From assembly GCA_963618735.1 (NCBI GenBank), contig CAVEUM010000032.1, positions 1 to 19,242 on the forward strand: a stretch of 19,242 nt of DNA, written 5' to 3'. This DNA comes from CAKUFA01 sp963618735. Lineage in GTDB: Bacteria; Bacillota; Clostridia; Christensenellales; Aristaeellaceae. The notes beneath the pieces are model-generated. The model did no database searches, was not told the origin of the DNA, and saw only the letters and a list, made by a program, of their open reading frames with translations. The position numbers and the translations under genes were made by a program. Below are positions 6,407-14,691 of the stretch, piece after piece; the stretch's first letter is position 1, and each line of letters begins with the position of its first letter.

Positions 6407-8713
6407 ATGATGGAAGTACTTGCCCCGGCGGGCAACAGAGAATGCCTGGAACGTGCCTGTGCCGCAGGCGCAGACGCGGTTTACCTTGGGTATGCGGCCT
6501 TCAGTGCCCGCGCTGGAGCAGGCAATTTTGATGAAGCGGAGCTTCGGCAGGCGGTGCGCTTTGCCCATCTGCACCATATGCGGGTACACGTTACCGTGAA
6601 CACCCTGCTGAAGGATGCGGAGCTCCCGCGGCTGATGCAAGTGCTTCGCCTGATGAACGACATCCCTGTGGATGCGGTGCTGGTGCAGGATTTGGGGGTG
6701 CTTTCCCTGTGCAGGACGTGTTTCCCTGACCTTCCCGTGCATGCAAGCACACAAATGTCCATCCACAATAAAACGGGCGTGCAGTGGTGCGCAAAGATGG
6801 GCATGACCCGCGCAGTGCTGGCACGGGAGTGCTCCCTGCAGGAAATCGCCAAGGCGGCGCAAGCTCCCATTGAGGTCGAGGTTTTCGGCCACGGTGCCCA
6901 GTGTGTGGGCGTCAGCGGACAGTGTCTGTTCTCCTCCATGATTGGCGGCCGCAGCGGCAATCGCGGCCGCTGTGCCCAGCCCTGCCGCATGCAGTACACT
7001 TGGCGCGGGAAAACCGCTGGCTGGCTCAGTCCTCGTGACGTTTGCATGCGGGACGATTTGGACAAGCTGCTGGATGCAGGGGTGTCCTCCGTGAAATTAG
7101 AGGGTCGATTGAAGCGGCCGGAGTATGTGGCGGTGGTGGCGTCCAGCTATCGCAAGGGTGTGGACAGTGCGGAATGCGGCCATTTCACCCCGGCAGACAC
7201 AGAGGAAAAGCAGGGGCTGCTGCAAATTTTCCAGCGGGGCGGCATGATGCGAGGCTACGCCATGGGCTGCGAGGATGCAGGGGTCATCTATCCCCAGCGG
7301 GTCAACCATGACGGCGTTGTCATCGGCAAGGTGGAAAGCGTCAGCGGCGGCATGATGCGTGTCCGCTTGAGCCAGCCCCTGCATGATGGGGATGGTCTTC
7401 AGCTGCGCGGTCTCGATGGGGATCGGGAGCTGATTTACGCAGGCCATGACCAGCAGGCGGGGGACGTTGCCACCGTGCGCCTGCGGCCGGATCTGCACGC
7501 CAGGTGCGGTGACCAGGTCATCCGCCTGACCGATGCCAGGCAAATCGAGGCGGCGCAGCAGCTGCCTTTGCCCAGGATTGATGTGACCATGCATCTCACC
7601 GCCTATCCCGGAAAGCCCCTGACGCTGGAGGTCACCGATGGCACCAGCCGCGTCACCCTTCGCGGTGATACGGTATCTCCCGCCAAAAACCGTGCGTTGA
7701 CCGAAGAGGACGCCGTTCGCTGCCTGGAAAAGACAGGCGACACGCCTTTTGCCCTGAAGCATTGCACGGTGGATACTGCAGGGAGTTTTGTGCCTGTATC
7801 TGTTCTGAACGCCCTTCGGCGGGACAGCCTTAGCGCGCTGGAAGAAAAGCGAATCGCAGACTTTTCCCGTGCCCCAGGCCGCATAGGCGAAGAGGATGCT
7901 TCGCCCATCCCCAACGGCGGTGCGCCTGATGTGATGATTTTCCGCACCCTGTCCCAGTGGGAGGCCGTGAAGGATGATCATCTGCTGCCCGTATGGTATC
8001 CCGAGGACTGGCGGGAGGATGCTCTGGAGAAATCTCTTGCTGCTATGCCTGCGCAAGTGTGGTTGCATCTGCCCACCGTCTGCGAGGAGGAAACGCTGCA
8101 ACGTATCCACCGCTTTGTGGAAAAACATCAGGAGAAATTAGGCGGCGTCATGCTGGGAAGCGTTGGGCAGCTTGGACTTTCATGGCCTGTGCCCATGGCT
8201 GCAGGAAGCGGCATTCCTGTGATGAATCGCCGTGCGGCCAGCTTCCTTCTGTCGCAGGGTTGCCGCTTTGTGACCGCTTCTCAGGAGCTGACAGGCGCTG
8301 AAACTGCAACCTTGATGGCGGGTCATCCGCCCATTGTCGTGCCTGCCTATGGACGCGCGCAGCTGATGATCCTCCACCATTGCCCTGCACGCACCGCGCT
8401 TGGGCTGAAGCAGGGTCACAAGGACTGTCACATGTGCGATGAGCATGTCCCTGAAGCCCTCGAGGGCGGCTCTTTGGTAGACCGCAAGGGATACACGTTC
8501 CCTCTGCTGCGCCAGCGTCTGCCGGAAGGGTGCCTGATTCGTCTGATGAATGCCCTGCCGACGGAGAATCTTTCCCGTGCGTCAGGCTATGCCCGTATGG
8601 TAGATTTTACGGATGAATCCTCTGCCCAGGTGGAGGAGGTGCTCCGCGCCATGAAGGGCGGGAGAGTGTCCTTCGCGGTCACAGGCGGCCACTGGAACCG
8701 CGGTGTTGAGTAA
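6407..8713 (+). CDS. U32-family peptidase-like / rRNA- or tRNA-hydroxylation protein, long form
   Basis: This 768-residue protein starts MMEVLAPAG, the hallmark of the U32 family, with the N-terminal barrel in about residues 1-270. Four cysteines (166, 173, 189, 193; spacing C-x6-C-x15-C-x3-C) match the iron-sulphur site of E. coli RlhA/TrhP, which act in hydroxylation of 23S rRNA and of tRNA uridine rather than proteolysis. The long middle region fits the DUF3656-type insertion. Near the C terminus HHCPA and CHMC form a second Cys-rich patch. E. coli RlhA is about 650 residues, so this is a long form. GGAGG sits 8 nt before the ATG at 6407; an upstream in-frame ATG at 6335 would overlap zapA and lacks a site. 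Substrate (rRNA or tRNA) is not decided. Confidence 0.85.
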   Translation: MMEVLAPAGNRECLERACAAGADAVYLGYAAFSARAGAGNFDEAELRQAVRFAHLHHMRVHVTVNTLLKDAELPRLMQVLRLMNDIPVDAVLVQDLGVLSLCRTCFPDLPVHASTQMSIHNKTGVQWCAKMGMTRAVLARECSLQEIAKAAQAPIEVEVFGHGAQCVGVSGQCLFSSMIGGRSGNRGRCAQPCRMQYTWRGKTAGWLSPRDVCMRDDLDKLLDAGVSSVKLEGRLKRPEYVAVVASSYRKGVDSAECGHFTPADTEEKQGLLQIFQRGGMMRGYAMGCEDAGVIYPQRVNHDGVVIGKVESVSGGMMRVRLSQPLHDGDGLQLRGLDGDRELIYAGHDQQAGDVATVRLRPDLHARCGDQVIRLTDARQIEAAQQLPLPRIDVTMHLTAYPGKPLTLEVTDGTSRVTLRGDTVSPAKNRALTEEDAVRCLEKTGDTPFALKHCTVDTAGSFVPVSVLNALRRDSLSALEEKRIADFSRAPGRIGEEDASPIPNGGAPDVMIFRTLSQWEAVKDDHLLPVWYPEDWREDALEKSLAAMPAQVWLHLPTVCEEETLQRIHRFVEKHQEKLGGVMLGSVGQLGLSWPVPMAAGSGIPVMNRRAASFLLSQGCRFVTASQELTGAETATLMAGHPPIVVPAYGRAQLMILHHCPARTALGLKQGHKDCHMCDEHVPEALEGGSLVDRKGYTFPLLRQRLPEGCLIRLMNALPTENLSRASGYARMVDFTDESSAQVEEVLRAMKGGRVSFAVTGGHWNRGVE

Positions 8714-8716
8714 AAG

Positions 8717-8892
8717 AAGGGTGCATAAAACAGACGAAGTCCGCGGTTGCCCTTTGGAAACTTTCGGGGTGCACTCCTTTTGAGGAATAGTTTATTGTTA
8801 CTTTACAGTTCAACTTTATTGGCAGTGCACCGAAGGAGTCCAGAGGGCGATCGGAAAGCCCTCTGGAAGTTGGAACTAGACTCGCTTGTTCC
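8717..8892. repeat. Inverted-repeat element, copy 1
   Basis: The left unit (from AAGGGTGCATAAAACAGACG, 8717-8736) and right unit (8824-8872) flank about 48 bp of unrelated sequence. The segment 8745-8775 is an imperfect reverse complement of 8824-8852: 23 of 29 aligned positions are Watson-Crick and four of the rest are G-U. The right unit also holds a perfect 9-bp hairpin, CCAGAGGGC (8840-8848) with GCCCTCTGG (8858-8866). It begins 3 bp after the U32 stop codon. There is no coding capacity. The ends are approximate. Confidence 0.8.
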
Positions 8893-8941
8893 ATACGACA
8901 AGTCCGTTTTCCAACAAAGAGATTTCGCTCTGCTGAGCGAC

Positions 8942-9127
8942 AAGGGTGCATAAAACAGACGAAGTCTGCGGTCGCCCCTTGGAAACCTTCGGAGTCCCCA
9001 TTTTCGGGGGGTCTGACCTGCACATTTTAAGTTGGAATACAGGCCTACATTATAGGTAGTGCACCGAAGGAGTCCAGAGGGCGATCGGAAAGCCCTCTGG
9101 AAGTTGAACATCGGCTTGCTCATTTCC
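8942..9127. repeat. Inverted-repeat element, copy 2
   Basis: The left unit repeats that of copy 1 from AAGGGTGCATAAAACAGACG (8942-8961) to about 8993 with a few substitutions. The right unit 9058-9106 is identical over 49 bp to 8824-8872. The middle part differs completely in sequence but again carries local hairpins (CCCC-ATTTTC-GGGG at about 8997-9010; CCTA-CATTA-TAGG). It has the same orientation as copy 1, and the ends are approximate. Confidence 0.8.
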
Positions 9128-9271
9128 TAGAACATGCTTGCCTATTCATACACCATACTTGCTTCCTTCAAAAAATGAAGAAACTGCAAACAAAGTTTGA
9201 AAAAGCAGGATTTGCGAGGCAAAGCAAGAAACTATAAAACAGAGAATTTTCGGGAGGATGAGGACGGTATT

Positions 9272-11626
9272 ATGACAGAGAGAACACTGCGGGTGCTGGA
9301 ATTCACCAAGATCCGCGAGCGGTTGGCAGACAAGGCGCTGACGCCGATGGGTGCCGAAAAGTGCCGTGCTTTGCAGCCCTCTCAAAACATGGCGGAGGTG
9401 CTTCTTTGGCAGCAGGAAACCGAAGAAGCGTCCGTGGTGCTGACTTATTTCGGCGGTCATCCCTTGGTGGCCTATGGGGATGTTCGTCCTTTTCTTGCCC
9501 TGTGCGACAAGGGTGCCACGCTAAGCCCTAAGGCGTTGCTCGGCATTGCGGAACTTCTCCGCGCCTGCCGCGCCGCACGGACATCCCTCATTACCGACCG
9601 TGACAACACGCCTCATCTGCGCGAGCGGGCAGAGGGGCTCAGCAGCCTCCGCAACCTGGAGCAGGATATTACGGATGCCATTCTTTCTGAGGATGAAATT
9701 GCCGACCGTGCCTCCAATGAGCTGATGAACATCCGCCGTCACCTGCGGGGCGCAACGGAGCGCATCAAGGACAAGCTGAACCAGATGACCCACAACGCCA
9801 CCATTGCCAAATATCTGCAGGATCCCATTGTTACCATGCGGAACGACCGCTATGTGCTTCCTGTAAAGGCAGAGCATCGGGGTGACGTGCCCGGCTTGGT
9901 GCACGACCAGTCTGCCAGCGGTGCTACACTGTTTATTGAGCCTATGGCCGCCGTTGAAATGGGCAATGAGCTGAAGCAGTGGGAAGTGAAGGAGAAGCAG
10001 GAAATCGAGCGCATCCTTGCCGCTCTTTCTGCCGAGGTTGCCCCTTATTCAGACGCATTGAAGGAAGACGTGGAACGCCTCAGCGAGCTGGACTTCATCT
10101 TCTGCAAAGGTCTGCTTTCCCGTGAAATGACCGCTGTATCTCCAAAGCTGAACAATGACGGCTACATCAACATTATCCGAGGCCGTCATCCCCTGATTGA
10201 CCCTGACAAGGTGGTGCCCTCCAACCTGTGGATGGGCAAGGATTTCACCACGCTTATTATCACGGGTCCCAACACAGGCGGCAAAACCGTCACCCTGAAA
10301 ACCGTTGGTCTGTTCACCCTGATGGCGCAGGCAGGCCTGCAGGTGCCTGCAGATTACGGAACGGAGCTGGCTGTGTTCGAGCAGGTGTTTGCGGACATCG
10401 GCGATGAACAGTCCATCGAGCAGAGCCTGTCCACCTTCTCCGGTCACATGAAAAACATTGTGGAAATCATGCAGAACGTGACGCCGCGGGATCTGGTACT
10501 CTTTGATGAATTGGGTGCCGGCACAGATCCCACCGAGGGTGCAGCACTGGCGCAGAGCATTCTGCAGCGGCTGCTGGACATTCACGTTCGCACCCTGGCC
10601 ACCACCCATTACAGCGAGCTGAAGGCCTTTGCCCTGTCCACCAAAGGAGTGGAAAACGCCTCGGTGGAATTCAATGTGGAAACCCTGCGGCCTACCTATC
10701 GCCTGTCCATCGGCGTGCCGGGCAAGAGCAACGCCTTTGAAATCAGCCGCAAGCTGGGTTTGCCGGAATTCCTCATTGACAAGGCCAAGGAGCTGCTCAG
10801 CGGCGAATCCATCCGCTTTGAAGACGTGATTGCCAATGCTGAATATCACCGTCAGGTAGCAGAGAAGGAGCGGAAGCTGGCCGAGGAGGCTGCCCGCGAA
10901 ACCACCCGTTTGCGGGATGAAGCCGAAAAGCTCCGCAAGCAGATGGAAGAAAAGCGTGAAACCACGCTGCGAAAGACCCGTGAGGATGCCCGACGTATTA
11001 TGGAGCAGACACGCCGCGAATCGGAAAGCATTCTGGCTGATTTGAAGCGGCTGAAGAAAAACGCCAATGCCCCTGAACGGGAAGCTGCTGAGCTGAAGCG
11101 CCGCCTGGAAAAGGACATTGACAGCCTGTCCGAAGGGCTGAAGCAAAAGGTAGATACCGTCACTGCGCCGCCCAAAACCGTAAAGATCGGCGACGAGGTG
11201 GAAATTCTGACCCTGAACACCCGCGGCACCGTGCTGGCGCCCCCTGATGCAAAGGGTGAGGTGCAGCTGCAGGCGGGCATTATGAAGCTGAAGGCGCATA
11301 TCACCCAGCTGCGCCTGGTCAAGGAAGAGAAGCCCAAGCCGAAGACCGTGGTGCATGCCCAGACGGGCAACATGACCAAGGCTGTCCGCACGGAATGCGA
11401 CATTCGCGGCATGGCGGTGGACGAGGCCATCCCCGTGGTGGATCTTTTCCTGGATGACGCGGTGCTCTCCGCGCTCAACGAGGTTTCCATCATTCATGGC
11501 AAGGGCACAGGCGTGTTGCGGCAGGGCATTCAACAGCACCTGAAGCACCATCCTCATGTGAAGAGCTACCGCCTTGGCGTTTATGGTGAAGGCGAGAGCG
11601 GCGTGACCGTGGTTACGCTGAAGTAA
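9272..11626 (+). CDS. mutS2: Endonuclease MutS2 (MutS2 ATPase with Smr domain)
   Basis: This 784-residue protein has the usual MutS2 length. The order is: N-terminal core/clamp region (1-about 310), ATPase with Walker A GPNTGGKT (332-339) and Walker B LVLFDELGAGTDPTEG (D412, E413), a long charged coiled coil (about 520-630), a KOW-like segment (VKIGDEVEILT), and a C-terminal Smr nuclease domain (about 708-784) with DIRG and HGKGTGVLR. MutS2 is not a mismatch-repair protein; relatives suppress recombination or act on stalled, collided ribosomes. The start at 9272 has GAGGA 7 nt upstream. An upstream in-frame ATG at 9197 would add 25 residues without a ribosome site. It is the first gene of a five-gene run. 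Confidence 0.95.
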   Translation: MTERTLRVLEFTKIRERLADKALTPMGAEKCRALQPSQNMAEVLLWQQETEEASVVLTYFGGHPLVAYGDVRPFLALCDKGATLSPKALLGIAELLRACRAARTSLITDRDNTPHLRERAEGLSSLRNLEQDITDAILSEDEIADRASNELMNIRRHLRGATERIKDKLNQMTHNATIAKYLQDPIVTMRNDRYVLPVKAEHRGDVPGLVHDQSASGATLFIEPMAAVEMGNELKQWEVKEKQEIERILAALSAEVAPYSDALKEDVERLSELDFIFCKGLLSREMTAVSPKLNNDGYINIIRGRHPLIDPDKVVPSNLWMGKDFTTLIITGPNTGGKTVTLKTVGLFTLMAQAGLQVPADYGTELAVFEQVFADIGDEQSIEQSLSTFSGHMKNIVEIMQNVTPRDLVLFDELGAGTDPTEGAALAQSILQRLLDIHVRTLATTHYSELKAFALSTKGVENASVEFNVETLRPTYRLSIGVPGKSNAFEISRKLGLPEFLIDKAKELLSGESIRFEDVIANAEYHRQVAEKERKLAEEAARETTRLRDEAEKLRKQMEEKRETTLRKTREDARRIMEQTRRESESILADLKRLKKNANAPEREAAELKRRLEKDIDSLSEGLKQKVDTVTAPPKTVKIGDEVEILTLNTRGTVLAPPDAKGEVQLQAGIMKLKAHITQLRLVKEEKPKPKTVVHAQTGNMTKAVRTECDIRGMAVDEAIPVVDLFLDDAVLSALNEVSIIHGKGTGVLRQGIQQHLKHHPHVKSYRLGVYGEGESGVTVVTLK

Positions 11627-11642
11627 AAGGAGGCTGACAACT

Positions 11643-12338
11643 GTGACTGACAAGCAGTACATCTTATTGGTTGACGACGATCCCAACATCAGCCGTCTGG
11701 TGCGGCTTTATCTGGAAAAGGAAGGCTTCCGAGTGGAGTGCGCCGACCGCGGTGATGACGCGGTAAACCTTTTCCGCAAGGATCCTCCGGATCTGATGCT
11801 CCTGGATGTTATGCTCCCTGGCATGGACGGCTGGGCGGTGCTGAAGAACATCCGCAAAACGTCTGCCATTCCGATTATCATGCTGACCGCCAAGGAAGAA
11901 ACCTTTGATAAGGTGCTTGGCCTGGAGCTTGGTGCGGATGACTATATTACCAAGCCCTTTGACAATAAGGAGCTGGTGGCCCGTGTAAAGGCCGTTCTCC
12001 GCCGCACGCAAAATCTGGATGAAGACAAGGTGGACACGCTGACCTTCCCCGGATTGTCCGTAAGCCAGGTGCAATACGAGGTATTCTACGAGGGACAGAA
12101 GATTGACATGCCCCCCAAGGAGCTGGAGGTACTGTATTTCCTGGCCAGCCATCCCAATCAGGTGTTCACCCGTGACCAGCTGCTGGAGCAGGTATGGGGC
12201 TACAACTTTACAGGAGACTCCTCCCGCACGGTGGATGTGCATATCAAGCGTCTGCGGGAAAAACTCCCTGACTGTGAAAAGCACGGCTGGATGATCCGCA
12301 CCATCTGGGGTGTGGGCTACAAGTTTGAAATCAAGTGA
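11643..12338 (+). CDS. OmpR/PhoB-family response regulator
   Basis: This 231-residue DNA-binding response regulator has a receiver domain (about 5-118) with acidic pocket D11-D13, phospho-acceptor D55 in LLDVMLPGMDGW, T82 and K104 in YITKPF. A winged-helix DNA-binding domain fills about 135-231 (FTRDQLLEQVWG; RTVDVHIKRLREKL; TIWGVGYKF). It starts with GTG, set by AGGAGG 9 nt upstream, 16 bp after the mutS2 stop. It pairs with the sensor kinase 20 bp downstream. The regulon cannot be read from the window. Confidence 0.95.
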   Translation: MTDKQYILLVDDDPNISRLVRLYLEKEGFRVECADRGDDAVNLFRKDPPDLMLLDVMLPGMDGWAVLKNIRKTSAIPIIMLTAKEETFDKVLGLELGADDYITKPFDNKELVARVKAVLRRTQNLDEDKVDTLTFPGLSVSQVQYEVFYEGQKIDMPPKELEVLYFLASHPNQVFTRDQLLEQVWGYNFTGDSSRTVDVHIKRLREKLPDCEKHGWMIRTIWGVGYKFEIK

Positions 12339-12358
12339 CCCTTGGGGAGTAGCAGGGC

Positions 12359-13807
12359 ATGTTTAAGCGTATCATATCGCTGATTGTGGCGGTGGTGGTG
12401 GTCATTACCGTGGTGCTGGCCAGCATCTGCTGCAGCACCATACGAAATCAGCAGATCAACAGCCGTCTGGATGAACTAAAGGGAGAAGCTCGGGAAATCG
12501 CCTATCTGGCGGCACAGAGTACCACCGTGTCCATCGGCGGCCACACGTTTTCCACGGCCAGCTCGTGGCAGAGCTATCTGAACTGGAAGGCGTCCGCCGT
12601 CAATGATGAATACGGCGCCTATATCGTGGTGGTGAACCGTTCCGGACAGGTCATGGACAATATGCGCACCATCAGCTCGCAGGATTCCAACCTGGCCTCC
12701 TCCCTGAACGGCAAGGAGCTGAGTGAAGCACTGATTAAGGTGCTTGGCGGCAAGGAAATTTCTGTGCGCACCATGGTGAACGGCGATCCCACCTTTACCG
12801 TGGGCGTCCCCTTTATGCAGAATGACACCGTGCTGGGCGCGGTGCTGATTCAAACCAAGGTGCAATACATCGAAAGCGGCATTGATACCCTGATGGCGCA
12901 GGTCATTCTTGTGTCCCTGGCCGTGCTGGTATGTGCGGTGGTGCTGGCCTTCCTGTACACCCGTTCCATTTTGAAACCGCTGAAGCAGGTTACCTCTGCT
13001 GCCAGACGCATGGCGGATGGAGACTTTGGCGCCCGAGTGGAAATTACCAGAGCCGCCCCTGAGGTGACGGAGCTATCCCGCTCCTTCAACACCATGGCGG
13101 ATAAAATCAGCGAAACAGAATCCAGCCGCAAGGAGTTTGTGGCCAATGTGAGCCACGAGCTTCGCAGCCCCATCACCAGCATCAGCGGCTTTGTGCAGGG
13201 GATGGAGGATGGTACCATTCCCCCTGAGGAGCACGCCCATTACCTCTCCATCGTAGGGGATGAAACCAAACGCCTGAGCAAGCTCATCGGCCAGCTGCTG
13301 GCTCTGAGCCGCCTGGAGCGGGATGATGCCGCCCTGACACTTGCCAATTTCGACATCTGCGAAATGCTCCGCCGTGCCATCATCCGCCGCATGAACGACC
13401 TGGACAGCAAGCATTTGGAAATTGCATGCGACTTTGATGATGATAACCTGTATGTTCAGGGCGACAGTGACCGCATCGAGCAGGTGGTAGTCAATCTGCT
13501 GGACAATGCCATCAAGTTCACCCCTGACAGCGGACAAATCACCTTGTCGGTACACGCGCGGGACGACAAGTACGCCATTACCGTGGCTGATAACGGCGTG
13601 GGTATTCTGCCTGAGGATCGTCCCAAGGTGTTTGAGCGGTTCTTCACCGCTGACCGTGCCCACACTTCCGGCAAGGGAACCGGCCTTGGACTGAGCATTT
13701 GTCAAAGGATTATGCAAATGCACGGCGAACAGATATATCTGGAGGATACCAGGGAAGGAACTGCATTCACCTTCACCATGAAGAAGGGTGAAAGCAAGGA
13801 GGCATAA
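12359..13807 (+). CDS. Membrane sensor histidine kinase
   Basis: This 482-residue kinase has a TM segment at about 5-26, an extracytoplasmic sensor (about 27-176, Cache/PDC-like by its pattern, but not assigned with certainty), a second TM at about 178-200, HAMP at about 201-253, and HisKA with phosphorylated His266 in FVANVSHELRSPI. The HATPase domain has the N box around N379-N383 (NLLDNAIKFTP), ADNGVGI, the F box ERFFTADR and GKGTGLGLSI. All catalytic motifs are intact. GGGGAG lies 9 nt before the ATG. It probably autophosphorylates and passes the phosphate to D55 of the regulator encoded just upstream. The ligand is unknown. Confidence 0.95.
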   Translation: MFKRIISLIVAVVVVITVVLASICCSTIRNQQINSRLDELKGEAREIAYLAAQSTTVSIGGHTFSTASSWQSYLNWKASAVNDEYGAYIVVVNRSGQVMDNMRTISSQDSNLASSLNGKELSEALIKVLGGKEISVRTMVNGDPTFTVGVPFMQNDTVLGAVLIQTKVQYIESGIDTLMAQVILVSLAVLVCAVVLAFLYTRSILKPLKQVTSAARRMADGDFGARVEITRAAPEVTELSRSFNTMADKISETESSRKEFVANVSHELRSPITSISGFVQGMEDGTIPPEEHAHYLSIVGDETKRLSKLIGQLLALSRLERDDAALTLANFDICEMLRRAIIRRMNDLDSKHLEIACDFDDDNLYVQGDSDRIEQVVVNLLDNAIKFTPDSGQITLSVHARDDKYAITVADNGVGILPEDRPKVFERFFTADRAHTSGKGTGLGLSICQRIMQMHGEQIYLEDTREGTAFTFTMKKGESKEA

Positions 13808-13810
13808 AGG

Positions 13811-14086
13811 ATGGAAGAGCTGAGTGACCTGCGGCTCCGTCTGGATGGAATCGACCGCGAAATGGTGGCACTGTTTGAAAAGCGCATGGACATCAGCCGA
13901 AGGGTAGCGGAAGCGAAGAAGGCAAAGGGGCTTCCCGTGCTGGATCAAAGTCGGGAGGAGCAGGTGCTTCTCTCCCGCTGCGGCTATCTGACGGATACGT
14001 CCCTTACAGAGGAAACCCGCGCCCTCTATCAGGAAATTATGCGTCTCAGCCGTGGGGTTCAGGAAAAGCTGCTGAAGGAGGACTGA
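13811..14086 (+). CDS. Chorismate mutase, AroQ class
   Basis: This 91-residue single-domain mutase converts chorismate to prephenate, the committed step to Phe and Tyr. The key residues of the E. coli P-protein mutase domain align with a constant offset of 3: R8, R25, K36, D45, R48 and E49 correspond to R11, R28, K39, D48, R51 and E52. A Gln near 84 can fill the role of Q88. There is no signal peptide and no fused prephenate dehydratase or DAHP synthase domain. AAGGAGG lies 8 nt before the ATG, 3 bp after the kinase gene stop. The shikimate kinase gene follows 5 bp later. Confidence 0.92.
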   Translation: MEELSDLRLRLDGIDREMVALFEKRMDISRRVAEAKKAKGLPVLDQSREEQVLLSRCGYLTDTSLTEETRALYQEIMRLSRGVQEKLLKED

Positions 14087-14091
14087 GCGCC

Positions 14092-14607
14092 ATGATGGAG
14101 CGTCATGTGTTTATCATCGGCATGCCCGGCTCTGGCAAAAGCAGCCTGGGACGGCGCGCAGCCAATGATTTGGGACTTCCCTATGTGGATACCGATGGAC
14201 GAATCACTGCGACCTTCGGATGCCCGGTGACCGACATCTTTGACCAGTACGGACAGGATGCCTTTCGCCGTGCGGAAACAAACCTGCTCATTCAGCTGAC
14301 GCGGGAGACGCCTGCCATCGTCTCCACAGGCGGCGGCATGATCCTGCGGGATGAGAACCGCGCCATCATGCGCTCCAACGGACTGATTCTGCTCATTGAC
14401 CGTCCGCTGGAAGACATCATGAGTGATATCAAGCTGGATCGCCGTCCTCTTCTTGCCAAGAAAGGCCTGGGAGAGGTAGAGCGGCTCTATCATGAGCGCA
14501 TCGACATTTATCGTTCTGTTGCCGACGTGGTGCTGCGCAACAGCAACGGCTATCATAATGCCATGACTGCCCTGGAGCAGTTCCTCAAGTGGCAATTTTC
14601 CCTGTAA
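14092..14607 (+). CDS. aroK: Shikimate kinase
   Basis: This 171-residue P-loop kinase phosphorylates shikimate at its 3-hydroxyl in the chorismate pathway. Walker A is GMPGSGKS (10-17). DTD (33-35), R58 and GGG (79-81) form the shikimate site. R117 in LDRRPLL is the lid arginine, and R135 in RIDIYR is near the C-terminal helix. The length is typical. AAGGAGGA overlaps the end of the chorismate mutase gene, and either ATG 14092 or 14095 could be used. It is the last gene before a strong terminator, so it is co-transcribed with chorismate mutase and probably with the whole run from mutS2. Confidence 0.93.
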   Translation: MMERHVFIIGMPGSGKSSLGRRAANDLGLPYVDTDGRITATFGCPVTDIFDQYGQDAFRRAETNLLIQLTRETPAIVSTGGGMILRDENRAIMRSNGLILLIDRPLEDIMSDIKLDRRPLLAKKGLGEVERLYHERIDIYRSVADVVLRNSNGYHNAMTALEQFLKWQFSL

Positions 14608-14618
14608 AGAAAAAGATG

Positions 14619-14639
14619 CGCAGGGCATTCCCTGCGTTT
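14619..14639 (+). terminator. First hairpin after shikimate kinase
   Basis: CGCAGGG (14619-14625) pairs with CCCTGCG (14630-14636) around CATT, then TTTC. It is a compact 7-bp GC-rich stem 11 bp after the aroK stop, with only a short T run, and works perhaps together with the next hairpin. Confidence 0.6.
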
Positions 14640-14646
14640 CAAAAAC

Positions 14647-14686
14647 AGAGCCCGTCATGGAATAGCACGTTTCCATGACGGGCTCT
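14647..14686. terminator. Bidirectional terminator between aroK and the helicase gene
   Basis: AGAGCCCGTCATGGAA (14647-14662) pairs perfectly over 16 bp with 14671-14686 around an 8-nt loop. Read on the minus strand it is followed by GTTTTTG and begins 6 bp after the helicase stop codon. On plus it is followed only by TTGC. It serves the convergent gene ends. Confidence 0.85.
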
Positions 14687-14691
14687 TTGCA

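Larger units (their letters stand above)
8714..9271. other. 558-bp gap between the U32 gene and mutS2
   Basis: It contains two copies of an inverted-repeat element (8717-8892 and 8942-9127) and about 140 bp of AT-richer sequence leading to mutS2. A short hairpin TCGCTC-TGCT-GAGCGA (8925-8940) abuts the second copy. Short open frames that cross the repeats on both strands have no ribosome site or recognisable domain and are not called. No convincing terminator for the U32 gene or strong promoter for mutS2 is visible; TTGCGA/TATAAA near 9211-9237 has a spacer of only 15. Confidence 0.7.

Noticed and set aside
8717..9127. Possible CRISPR array or insertion sequence
   Set aside because: Only two copies of a roughly 180-bp unit with unequal inner parts, no regular short spacers, no cas genes, no transposase frame and no clear target duplication.
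9131..9271. Riboswitch or T-box in front of mutS2
   Set aside because: The sequence is AT-rich with no T-box motif, no long stem and no recognised riboswitch core.
10049..11689. 546-codon antisense frame opposite mutS2
   Set aside because: mutS2 is certain from its motifs. The antisense frame is a by-product of codon bias and has no domain or start signal.
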